From Tessaracoccus caeni (GTDB lineage: Bacteria > Actinomycetota > Actinomycetes > Propionibacteriales > Propionibacteriaceae), in assembly GCF_029211185.1 (NCBI RefSeq), contig NZ_JARGDO010000002.1, positions 186,001 to 250,000 on the forward strand: 64,000 nt of DNA, in the 5' to 3' direction. The position numbers and the translations under genes were made by a program. Positions within the stretch are counted from its first letter, which is position 1. Every line of letters begins with the position of its first letter. The notes beneath the pieces were generated by a model that saw only the letters and a program-made list of their open reading frames with translations, was not told the DNA's origin and did no database searches. This document shows positions 1 through 7,028 of this stretch, in pieces.

Positions 1-290
1 AGCTCCGCGGCGGGCGACGTACGCTCGATCGATCCCTCCTCACCGACGGCGGCCGAGCCGGCGAACCGGAACTCGTCGTCGCCGACGAAAACACTGTCGT
101 CGAGGCCGCCGGCCATCAGCCATCGACCCACCGGAGGCTGCAGCGCGGCCACCAGCATCCCGTGATAGCTGCGCGCACGAGCGCCGTTCACGGTGCCCAT
201 CGCGTAGCCGCCGATACCGTTGGTGACCAGCCACTCGCGCTGCACCACGGCATCGCCGTCAGAGACCTCGGCCGGCGAGAGCGCGATCAC
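1..290 (-). CDS. Amylo-alpha-1,6-glucosidase / glycogen debranching enzyme (N-terminal part)
   Basis: This is the first 96 codons of a gene that continues past the left edge. Translation from GTG at 290 contains the block EWLVTNGIGGYAMGTVNG followed by RSYHGMLVAALQPPVGR. That is the signature of the glycogen debranching enzyme N-terminal domain (GDE_N, archaeal/bacterial type), which precedes a GH15-like catalytic domain lying outside the window. The enzyme hydrolyses alpha-1,6 branch points of glycogen in the cytoplasm. GTG is chosen because GGAGG lies about 8 bases upstream and because the start overlaps the TGA stop of glgX (GTGA), which implies translational coupling. It is a different fold from the GlgX next door, so two debranching activities are co-expressed. 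Confidence 0.8.
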   Translation of the reverse strand, partial: MIALSPAEVSDGDAVVQREWLVTNGIGGYAMGTVNGARARSYHGMLVAALQPPVGRWLMAGGLDDSVFVGDDEFRFAGSAAVGEEGSIERTSPAAE

Positions 291-2716
291 CGACGGGCCC
301 TCCGAGGAGCCGCCCCCGCATCCTTCAGCCGGTGCCACTGCACATGCGCCCTGGTGGCCGTCGCATCTCCCGAACGAGTTCCGGCCGGCGGCTTCGGAGC
401 CGCCGCCTCATGCCACACAGCCACCGACCAGGGGGCCACCGTCGCGTAGTTGCCGGTCAGGTCGCCGTCGCCCTCGTGCCAGTAGTTGAAGTGCGACTCG
501 TGCGCGACGGAGGTGTCGATCAGCCAGCGCCAGGTGCGGTCGGGCGCCAAGGTGGGTGCGGTGAAGTCGATCGGCACGTCGGCCATGTTGATCATCACCC
601 AGAAGTCGTCGTCGGGAGAGTTGATCAACGCCCCGACGGCGCGGTCGCCCTCGCGCGGGCTGCCGAAGCCCGACGGCGTGCGGAACAGGTAGGAGACGTC
701 CTCGTTGTCGGCCACCAGGTCGCCCCACTGCATCTGCCGCAGCGCCTCGTGGCGCCGTCGCAGCCCCAGCATGAACCGGGCGAAGCGGAAGAGGCCGTTG
801 ACGTTCGACGGCGTCTCGAACTCGCCGAGGTTGTCGTGGTAGGCCGCGGTGAAGTCGCCGCCGACGGCAACCCGGTTGGGCGCGTTGGTGGGGATCATCT
901 CGTAGTTGTTGCGCATGGCGATGGAGTCCAGCGCCCACGGGTTGTTGTTGCCGTTCTGGGTGCGACCGAACTCGTCGCCGGCCACCACCATCGGCACGCC
1001 CCGGGACAGGAACAGCAGCGCCCAGAAGTTGCGCACCCGCTGACGTCGAAGCTCGGCGGAGCCGCCCGAGTCCCAGCTGAGGTTGTCATCCGAGCCGCCG
1101 TCGGACGGCCCGAAGGGGTAGGCCTGGCCGTTCTGCTTGGTCTGATAGCTCACCAGATCCACCAGGTTGAAGCCGTCGTGAGCGTCGATGAAGTTGATCG
1201 TCTTCTGCACGCCGCCGTTGTCGTTGAAGTGGTGGTAGTCGCCGTTGAACTGCTCGAGGAAGGAACCGGCGTTGCCGTCGCCCTTGGTGAACCGGCGCAC
1301 CGCGTCGCGGTACCGGCCGTTCCACTCGCCCCACCCGCGGGGGAAGTTGCCCACCTCGTAGCCCCACAGATCCCAGGCCTCGGCGATCACCTCGACGCCC
1401 CGCTCCTCCGCGAAGGCGGCGATCTCCACCAGCAGCGGATGGTCCTGGAAGAAGCGCTTCTGCCCGTCCCAATCGTCGGGGGCCGCGTCGCCGGGCAGCC
1501 GGCCGAGCACCGTGGCCAGGTCGAAGCGGAAGCCGTCGACGTGCATGTCGGTGGTCCAGTACTCGAGCGAGTCCATCACCAGTCGCCGGGCGGCCTCGGA
1601 GGAGTAGTTAAGCTGGTTGGAGGTGCCGGTGGCGCCGTCGACGAGCAGATGGCCGGAGGTCATCGAGTAGTAGGTGGCCGTCGCAAAGCCGCCGAGGCTG
1701 GTGAACCCGGTGGTGTTCACGTCGCCGTTCCAGTTGCCGCCCTCGGCCGTGTGGTTGTAGACCACGTCGAGGTACACCTCGATGCCGTGCTCGTGGAACG
1801 CGTCCACCATCTCGCGGAACTCGCGGGTGGGTCCGCCGGGCGAGGTGTCCGACGAGTACGAGCGATTGGGCGCGAAGAAGCCCAGCGTCATGTACCCCCA
1901 GGAGTTGGTCTTGCCCGCGCGCGCCGACTCCGACGTGTTGGTCTCGTGCACCGGCAGCAACTCGACCGTGTTGAAGCCCAGGCCCTTGAGGTACGGAGCC
2001 ATCATGCCGGCGCCGCGGTAGGTGCCCCGGTACTCCTCGGGAATGTCCACCACACCCTCGAAGCCAGGCTCGTCGGCCAGCAGCTCCGAGAGCCGCGCCG
2101 TCGACGGGTGGCCGGAGAGCTGCTGGGTCTGCACCTCGTAGATGGTGGCGTCCTGCGGCGGCAGGGCCAGCCGGGGCTTCCGCGGCAGCGGTTCGGCGAC
2201 GATGATGCCCTTCGGCACATAGGGGCCGGTGTCGGTGAGACGGCGCGGACGACCGTGGTAGTCGTCGCCGCCGGTGCCGAACACGCCGTCGTCGACGTCG
2301 AAGTCGAACAGCTCGTCGGAGTAGACGTTGTGGCTGATCTCGCGCGCGTACGGGTCGAAGAGCGACTTGTTGGGATTGAAGCGGTTGCCGTCCTCATCGA
2401 GGTCGGCGACGAAGCCCAGCTCGGAGCCCGGCTCCCAGTCCTCGTCGTAGGTCCAGTTCGTGCCCCACGCCCGGTAGGTGTACATGGTGCCCAGCTGGAG
2501 GCCCTGGAGCCGGGCACGCCAGATGCCGTCGTCGCCCTTCGCCGGCAGGTAGCTGGCGACGGGATCGGTGCCGAGGGCCTGCTCGTAGATGTCGAGCTGG
2601 ATCCGGGTGGCGTCGGGTGCGTATACGGCGAAAGTCACCCCGTCGTGGTGCGGATGAGCCCCGAGCGGCCATTCGGCCGTGCCCCAGGAGCTCTCCTCGA
2701 GAGCGCGGATTTCCAT
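287..2716 (-). CDS. glgX: Glycogen debranching enzyme GlgX (GH13 isoamylase type)
   Basis: The predicted product has 809 residues, normal for GlgX/TreX proteins (usually about 650-850). It has an N-terminal CBM48-like domain (about residues 10-130) and a GH13 barrel. Visible GH13 motifs are DVVYNH (317-322), DGFRFD with nucleophile D399, EAWD with acid/base E446, and the later IDAHDG motif. It debranches glycogen by cleaving alpha-1,6 links. ATG at 2716 is chosen because homology starts there (WPLGAHPHHDGVTFAVYAP); an in-frame upstream ATG at 2851 would read through the dyad repeat. Its stop overlaps the start of the second debranching enzyme. Assignment to GlgX rather than a trehalose-pathway TreX rests on family resemblance only. 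Confidence 0.9.
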   Translation of the reverse strand: MEIRALEESSWGTAEWPLGAHPHHDGVTFAVYAPDATRIQLDIYEQALGTDPVASYLPAKGDDGIWRARLQGLQLGTMYTYRAWGTNWTYDEDWEPGSELGFVADLDEDGNRFNPNKSLFDPYAREISHNVYSDELFDFDVDDGVFGTGGDDYHGRPRRLTDTGPYVPKGIIVAEPLPRKPRLALPPQDATIYEVQTQQLSGHPSTARLSELLADEPGFEGVVDIPEEYRGTYRGAGMMAPYLKGLGFNTVELLPVHETNTSESARAGKTNSWGYMTLGFFAPNRSYSSDTSPGGPTREFREMVDAFHEHGIEVYLDVVYNHTAEGGNWNGDVNTTGFTSLGGFATATYYSMTSGHLLVDGATGTSNQLNYSSEAARRLVMDSLEYWTTDMHVDGFRFDLATVLGRLPGDAAPDDWDGQKRFFQDHPLLVEIAAFAEERGVEVIAEAWDLWGYEVGNFPRGWGEWNGRYRDAVRRFTKGDGNAGSFLEQFNGDYHHFNDNGGVQKTINFIDAHDGFNLVDLVSYQTKQNGQAYPFGPSDGGSDDNLSWDSGGSAELRRQRVRNFWALLFLSRGVPMVVAGDEFGRTQNGNNNPWALDSIAMRNNYEMIPTNAPNRVAVGGDFTAAYHDNLGEFETPSNVNGLFRFARFMLGLRRRHEALRQMQWGDLVADNEDVSYLFRTPSGFGSPREGDRAVGALINSPDDDFWVMINMADVPIDFTAPTLAPDRTWRWLIDTSVAHESHFNYWHEGDGDLTGNYATVAPWSVAVWHEAAAPKPPAGTRSGDATATRAHVQWHRLKDAGAAPRRARR

Positions 2717-2778
2717 GGGCTCAATAGTGGCATGGCTTTCGGCTGCCCGGTGCCGTGCGCCGACACACCCTTTGCCTT

Positions 2779-2853
2779 CCGTGCATAGATCTGCGTATGC
2801 GTCGAGACCTTCTCTATAGCGAGGCCTTCGCAGATACGCAGATCTGTGCACGG
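2779..2853. repeat. 75-bp dyad element, copy 1
   Basis: The ends form an inverted repeat: CCGTGCATAGATCTGCGTAT on the left pairs with the complement at the right end with one mismatch in 20. Between the arms are two direct GAGRCCTTC motifs. A second copy lies at 12182-12258. Both copies sit in a divergent intergenic gap, here between glgX and mshB. It could be a miniature transposable element or a two-arm regulator site; the sequence does not decide. Confidence 0.75.
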
Positions 2854-2895
2854 AACCCGCCGACCCAGAGAGACGAAGCGCCTTGACAGCGCACC

Positions 2896-2901
2896 TAATG
2901 T
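2896..2901 (+). promoter_or_regulatory. -10 element, leaderless mshB transcript
   Basis: TAATGT followed by a 7-base gap to the GTG start. No Shine-Dalgarno is visible before the GTG. This is the TANNNT-N6/7-RTG arrangement of actinobacterial leaderless mRNAs. A TTGACA at 2883 is too close to be its -35. Confidence 0.5.
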
Positions 2902-2908
2902 TGTCGGC

Positions 2909-3799
2909 GTGAATGATCGTCGCCTGTTACTCGTGCATGCCCATCCCGACGACGAGTCGAGCCAGTCGAGCGTGACCATGGCCCGCTACCTCGATGAGGG
3001 CGCCCAGGTGACGCTGGTCACCTGCACGCTGGGTGAGATGGGCGAGATCCTGGTGCCCGAGTGGCAGCACTACTCCCCCTACGAGCTGGGGCAGCACCGC
3101 AGCCGGGAGATCGTCGACGCGATGGCCTACATCGGCCTCACCGACCACGTCTACCTCGGCGGCATCGGCCACTACCACGACACCGGCATGGGCCGCGACG
3201 AGTTCGGCAACGCGATCGCCCCGTCGGAGATCCCGGAGGGTGCCTTCTGGCACGCGGATCTGCTGGAGGCCGCCAACCACCTGGTGGAGGTCATCCGCGA
3301 CCGCCGCCCCCAGGTGATCGTCACCTACGACGAGCGCGGTAACTACGGGCATCCCGATCACATCCAGGCGCATCGGGTGACCGTCTACGCCATGATGCTG
3401 GCCGCCTCTCCCGTGCACCGTCCCGAGTTGGGGGAACCGTGGCAGGCCAGTCGGCTGCTCTACATCTCGCACAACACCCCGCTGTGGGCGAAGGCTTTCG
3501 CGATCGCCAAGGAGCGCGGGCTCACGCTCTGGGCGGACGAGGAGCGCGACGAGGACTCCTTCGGCCCGAAGGCGGATGAGATCGTGGCGGTAGTGCCCAT
3601 CGACGGCTACCTCGACCGGGCCCGGAACGCCCTGTTCAGCTACCGCAGCCAGGTGTCCACCGAGGGCGAGTTCTGGCAGTTCTACCAGATCGTCCAGGAG
3701 CTCGACGGAGCCGGCGACGCCTACCAGCTCGGCTGGGGCACCCCGTTCCCACCCTCCGACGGCCCCGCCACCGACATCTTCGCCGGCCTGACCCTCTGA
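2909..3799 (+). CDS. mshB: N-acetyl-GlcN-inositol deacetylase MshB (mycothiol synthesis)
   Basis: A LmbE/PIG-L family zinc deacetylase of 296 residues. It removes the acetyl group from 1-O-(2-acetamido-glucosyl)-myo-inositol, the second step of mycothiol synthesis. AHPDDES at residues 11-17 provides His12, Asp15 and the catalytic Asp14. GHPDHIQAH provides the third zinc ligand. VTCTLGEMGE and YLGG.G...DTGMG match MshB better than the conjugate amidase Mca, which shares the fold. GTG at 2909 is preferred over ATG at 2846 because the family begins just before this point and the upstream codons lie in the dyad repeat. The gene is monocistronic; a palindromic repeat cluster follows its stop. Confidence 0.85.
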   Translation: MNDRRLLLVHAHPDDESSQSSVTMARYLDEGAQVTLVTCTLGEMGEILVPEWQHYSPYELGQHRSREIVDAMAYIGLTDHVYLGGIGHYHDTGMGRDEFGNAIAPSEIPEGAFWHADLLEAANHLVEVIRDRRPQVIVTYDERGNYGHPDHIQAHRVTVYAMMLAASPVHRPELGEPWQASRLLYISHNTPLWAKAFAIAKERGLTLWADEERDEDSFGPKADEIVAVVPIDGYLDRARNALFSYRSQVSTEGEFWQFYQIVQELDGAGDAYQLGWGTPFPPSDGPATDIFAGLTL

Positions 3800-3800
3800 C

Positions 3801-3949
3801 CACGCTCCTCGAGGTACGAGGCCACCCGCGGCCGAGCCCCTCGAAGAGCGTCATGTGTTCCTCGCCCAGCGCCTCCGCACCTCAGAGGGCGTCACCATCA
3901 CGGTCTTTGAGGTGCGAGGCCGTCCGCGGCCGAGCCTCGAAAAGACCCA
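3801..3949. repeat. Palindromic repeat cluster A
   Basis: Two units of the dispersed family. Unit 1 (3802-3851) has arms ACGCTCCTCGAGG and CCTCGAAGAGCGT around a GC-rich centre. Unit 2 (3896-3949) begins ACGGTCTTTGAGGTGCGAGGC and ends GCCTCGAAAAGACC. The cluster lies after mshB and before the lipoprotein gene. It can form hairpins and may act as a terminator or be a REP-like element. Confidence 0.75.
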
Positions 3950-4030
3950 ACGCGAGAATCCGCAGGAACCATTGGTGGTCGGGAGCCGTGATCCAGATCG
4001 TCGTGTTCCGGAGGGCTTGAACGAGGTTTC

Positions 4031-4036
4031 TAGGCT
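4031..4036 (+). promoter_or_regulatory. -10 element, leaderless lipoprotein transcript
   Basis: TAGGCT, then 6 bases, then the ATG at 4043. There is no ribosome binding site in between. Confidence 0.45.
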
Positions 4037-4042
4037 GGCGGC

Positions 4043-4510
4043 ATGGCTTGGAAACCTCTCGCTGGCGCCGCGGCCGTCGTGTGCGCTGCGGCGGGCGTCG
4101 TCGGGTGCGCACCCCGGGGCGACAACGTTCCTCCGGCCAGTCCGGGCGGCGCCTATCTCGCCTCCCCGTCGCCCACGCCCGACTTCGTGCGCGAAGGGGT
4201 CAGCGTCGAATGGACGACAGTGGGCGCGCAGAAGGTTCTCGTTCCCACCGGCATCCGGCTACCGGACGACCTCGACATCACCGGTGCCACCGAAGCCGCC
4301 GTGATGTTCGCCGAGGATGACCCTCATGTCGTCCTCGACGCGATCACCGACAGCGCCGAAGAGGCGGGCTACACCGTCGCCGCGGACCCGCGGAAGGGCT
4401 GCCGGCTCTGGATAGGGCACGGCAACGCCGTCCTGCTCGACGCAGCCGACGGCGCCCAGATCCTGTCCTGGGGACCGGAATCCATGAAGGATGCCCTCGC
4501 CAAGGGCTAA
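4043..4510 (+). CDS. Small predicted lipoprotein, unknown function
   Basis: 155 residues. The N-terminus MAWKPLAGAAAVVCAAAG is a short signal peptide that ends in the lipobox GVVGC, with the lipid-carrying cysteine at residue 22. A Pro/Ser-rich spacer follows, and then about 110 residues that I do not assign to a family. The protein is expected on the outer face of the cytoplasmic membrane. It converges on ilvE with only three bases between the two stops, so there is no room for a separate terminator. Confidence 0.7.
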   Translation: MAWKPLAGAAAVVCAAAGVVGCAPRGDNVPPASPGGAYLASPSPTPDFVREGVSVEWTTVGAQKVLVPTGIRLPDDLDITGATEAAVMFAEDDPHVVLDAITDSAEEAGYTVAADPRKGCRLWIGHGNAVLLDAADGAQILSWGPESMKDALAKG

Positions 4511-4513
4511 TCC

Positions 4514-5590
4514 TCAGGCGACCTTCACCGTCCAGCCGTGCTTGTCCTCCGCGCGGCCGAACTGGATGTCGACCAGGTGCGCGCGGATCTCCTGGGTCAT
4601 CGGGCCCACCGCGCCGTTGCCGACGACGTACTCGCCGCGATCCGGGGTGTTGAAGCCGACGATGGGGGTGACCACCGCGGCGGTGCCGCAGGCGAACACC
4701 TCCTTGATATAGCCACTGGCCAGACCGGCCAGCAGTTCGTCGACGGAGATCGCTCGCTCGACGGCGGTGAGGCCGTGGTCGGGGGCCAGCTTCAGGATCG
4801 AGTCGCGGGTGACGCCGTCGAGAATGGTGCCCAGCGCGGGGGTGAGCAGTTCGTCGTCGGAGGTGACCATGGCGACGTTCATGGTGCCGCACTCCTCCAG
4901 CCACTTGTGCTCCGCACCGTCGGTCCAGAGCACCTGGCCGCAGCCGTGCTCGTAGGCCTCCTGGGCGGCGATCAGGCTGGCGGCGTAGTTGCCGCCGCAC
5001 TTGGCGGTGCCGGTTCCGCCGGGGGCGGAACGGGTGAAGTTGGGGGTGACCCACAGCTTCATGGCATCGGAGTAGTACGGGCCGGCGGGCGAGGCGATGA
5101 CGGCGAAGCGGTAGTTGTTGGCCTCGCGCACGCCGAGGTACGGCTCGGAGGCGATCTGGAACGGGCGGATGTAGAGGCTCTGCTCCTGCTCCCCCGACGG
5201 CACCCAGGCGGCCTCCAGCTCCACCAGCTGAGTGACGGCGGCGAGGAAGGTCTCCTCCGGCAGCGGTGCCATCCCCAGTCGCTGGGCCGAGCGGACGAAG
5301 CGCGCCGCGTTCTTCTCGGGACGGAACAGCCAGACGCTGTCGTCGTCGCGACGATAGGCCTTAAGCCCCTCGAAGATCTCCTGCCCGTAGTGCAGCACGG
5401 CCGCGGCGGGATGCATCGCGAAGTCGGCCATGGGCTCGATCCGGGGGTTCTGCCACCCGAGGCCCTCCGTGTAGTCGACGATCGCCATGTGGTCTACGTA
5501 GTACCTCCCGAAGGCCGGATCAGCCAGAGCCTTGCGACGGTCTTCGTCGGAGGTGGGCGTAGCGGTGCGTCGGACGTCAAAGAGGGTCAT
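4514..5590 (-). CDS. ilvE: Branched-chain amino acid aminotransferase
   Basis: A fold-type IV PLP aminotransferase of 358 residues, the usual length of actinobacterial IlvE. It interconverts Leu/Ile/Val and their 2-oxo acids with glutamate. Recognisable segments are FEGLKAYR, the region SLYIRPFQIASEPYLGV, the PLP-lysine region GTGTAKCGGNYAAS, and QVLWTDG...LEECGTMNV near the cofactor phosphate site. ATG at 5590 (MTLFDVRR) is preferred to an upstream in-frame start at 5662, which would add a basic non-homologous tail. The gene stands alone on its strand. Confidence 0.93.
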   Translation of the reverse strand: MTLFDVRRTATPTSDEDRRKALADPAFGRYYVDHMAIVDYTEGLGWQNPRIEPMADFAMHPAAAVLHYGQEIFEGLKAYRRDDDSVWLFRPEKNAARFVRSAQRLGMAPLPEETFLAAVTQLVELEAAWVPSGEQEQSLYIRPFQIASEPYLGVREANNYRFAVIASPAGPYYSDAMKLWVTPNFTRSAPGGTGTAKCGGNYAASLIAAQEAYEHGCGQVLWTDGAEHKWLEECGTMNVAMVTSDDELLTPALGTILDGVTRDSILKLAPDHGLTAVERAISVDELLAGLASGYIKEVFACGTAAVVTPIVGFNTPDRGEYVVGNGAVGPMTQEIRAHLVDIQFGRAEDKHGWTVKVA

Positions 5591-5792
5591 GAGGGCAACT
5601 GTAATCCTCCGCGTACGCTTCCGTTTTCCACCATCCGAGCCGTGAACCACGCCCCCGTTCACCGCTCTTCCGGACCTTGTCGAGCTCGGTCGCGTTCCTG
5701 TGGATAACCGATTTGCATTTCTGAGATTCCTAAGAGATTCTTATCTGCGGCACTCCCCCCTCGACAGTGCCACCCCGATTGGAGTCCCCCCT

Positions 5793-6614
5793 GTGCGCAA
5801 GCTCTTGTCGGCCGTTCTGGCCGGTCTTGCCATCGCCGGGTTCGCTAGCAGCGCCCACGCCCTTCCCACGGCGCCCGAACCTGTTGCCCCGCTTGAAGGC
5901 ATTCCCGCACCCTGCGCTTCGACGCATGAGTGGCCCGAGGACGCCTCGATCGCGAAGATCAAGAAGGCGTTCACCAAGAACTTCGGCTTCGAACTGACCG
6001 GCGATCAGTGGACAAAGAAGAACCTCCACTCGATCAAGATCCTGTGGGAGACCTTCGACGCCGTCGAGTGCACGGACTACCGCAAGACGCTGCAGAAGAA
6101 GGTCGACGGCAACGTCGGCGTCAACGCCGCCGCCATCTCGGGCTACGCCTGGGGTGACTGGAGCCTCTCCAAGGGCAACCACGTCTCCCTCGACTTCAGC
6201 AAGTTCCAGCGCGCGCTGGACGCCGGCGACGAGGGTCGCCTGGTGCGTCTGGTTGCCCATGAGTTCGCCCACGTGTGGAACTCCGATCGGCACTCCAACC
6301 CGGCCTACTGGCAAGACTTCAAGAAGCTCTACCGAGCTGAGGGCAAGTTCAGCAGCTACGCGGACAACGACTCCGAGACCTTCGCCGACGCCGTCGGCTA
6401 CTACGTCGGCCGCTGCGCCCTCGACAACCCCTACGACACCGGCGAGCACGACGCCTACTACGACTTCGTCAAGGATGTCGTCTTCGACGGTCGCGAGTTC
6501 GGCCCGGAGCCCGGCGTGAAGCCGGACTGCACCATCCCCGACGCCGACGCCGAAGTACCCGCCACCGGCCTCGCCGAAACCCCCGATTGGGTCTCCGCCC
6601 TCGCCGGCGAGTAA
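5793..6614 (+). CDS. Secreted HExxH zinc metalloprotease-like protein
   Basis: 273 residues from GTG at 5793, chosen because GGAG lies 8 bases upstream and because it places a clean Sec signal peptide at the N-terminus (VRKLLSAVLAGLAIAGFASS-AHA, cleavage near residue 23). HEFAH at 156-160 is a zinc-binding/catalytic HExxH motif. ETFADAVGYYVG (E195) is a plausible third-ligand helix, as in gluzincin-like enzymes. A few cysteines in the mature part may form disulfides. Substrate is unknown. An AT-rich stretch at 5708-5750 probably holds the promoter. Confidence 0.7.
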   Translation: MRKLLSAVLAGLAIAGFASSAHALPTAPEPVAPLEGIPAPCASTHEWPEDASIAKIKKAFTKNFGFELTGDQWTKKNLHSIKILWETFDAVECTDYRKTLQKKVDGNVGVNAAAISGYAWGDWSLSKGNHVSLDFSKFQRALDAGDEGRLVRLVAHEFAHVWNSDRHSNPAYWQDFKKLYRAEGKFSSYADNDSETFADAVGYYVGRCALDNPYDTGEHDAYYDFVKDVVFDGREFGPEPGVKPDCTIPDADAEVPATGLAETPDWVSALAGE

Positions 6615-6639
6615 CCACGAAAAAGCCCGCACCTCCCCC

Positions 6640-6818
6640 ACGCTCTTTGAGGTGCGGAGGCGTTGGGCGCACTTCGAGACGCTCGTACCTCGCTCCTCAG
6701 CACCCGGACGAGCCCCGAAGCCGTAGCCTCGAAAAGAGCGACCGGCAGCCGAAGAACACTTCCAGCCAAAAGTCGCGCTCGCTCTCCTCGAGGCTCCTTC
6801 GTCGCACCTCGAAGAGCC
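6640..6818. repeat. Palindromic repeat cluster B
   Basis: The first 114 bases (6640-6753) run from CACGCTCTTTGAGGTGCGGA to CGACCGGCAGCCGAA and are nearly identical to 13723-13838 in cluster C. A further, shorter palindrome (CTCTCCTCGAGGC ... CACCTCGAAGAGC) follows. It fills most of the gap between the protease and the D-lactate dehydrogenase. Confidence 0.75.
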
Positions 6819-6831
6819 TGGAGGGGACATG

Positions 6832-6874
6832 AAAGAGCCCGCACCTTCGCGCCGTTGCGTGGTGCGGGTTCTCT
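6832..6874. terminator. Bidirectional hairpin terminator
   Basis: The arms AAGAGCCCGCACC and GGTGCGGGTTCTCTT flank a 15-base loop. It lies between convergent genes (protease on +, D-lactate dehydrogenase on -). The remaining 6875-7028 shows nothing I can name. Confidence 0.6.
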
Positions 6875-7028
6875 TCCCATCGGGCTGATCGGCGAAGAAA
6901 CCGGGATACCGCCGATCTTCCCTTGTCGAGCCGGTAGTGGACGCTACCTGCCCGCTTGAACACATCATCTCAGACGCGTTGTCTCACCATGCGAGCGGGG
7001 TCGAATAAGGACGACCTTACGCACCTGA

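Noticed and set aside
332-2788. Long plus-strand frame of 818 codons opposite glgX
   Set aside because: Antisense shadow of a high-GC gene; the translation is Val/Arg/Gly-rich without family motifs.
2883-2902. TTGACA plus TAATGT as a full promoter of mshB
   Set aside because: Spacing is only about 7 bases; only the -10 part is retained.
5569-5590. The ilvE start (MTLFDVRR) resembles the translated dispersed repeat (MTLFEVRG)
   Set aside because: The similarity is short, lacks the palindromic second arm and is in a conserved gene; treated as chance.
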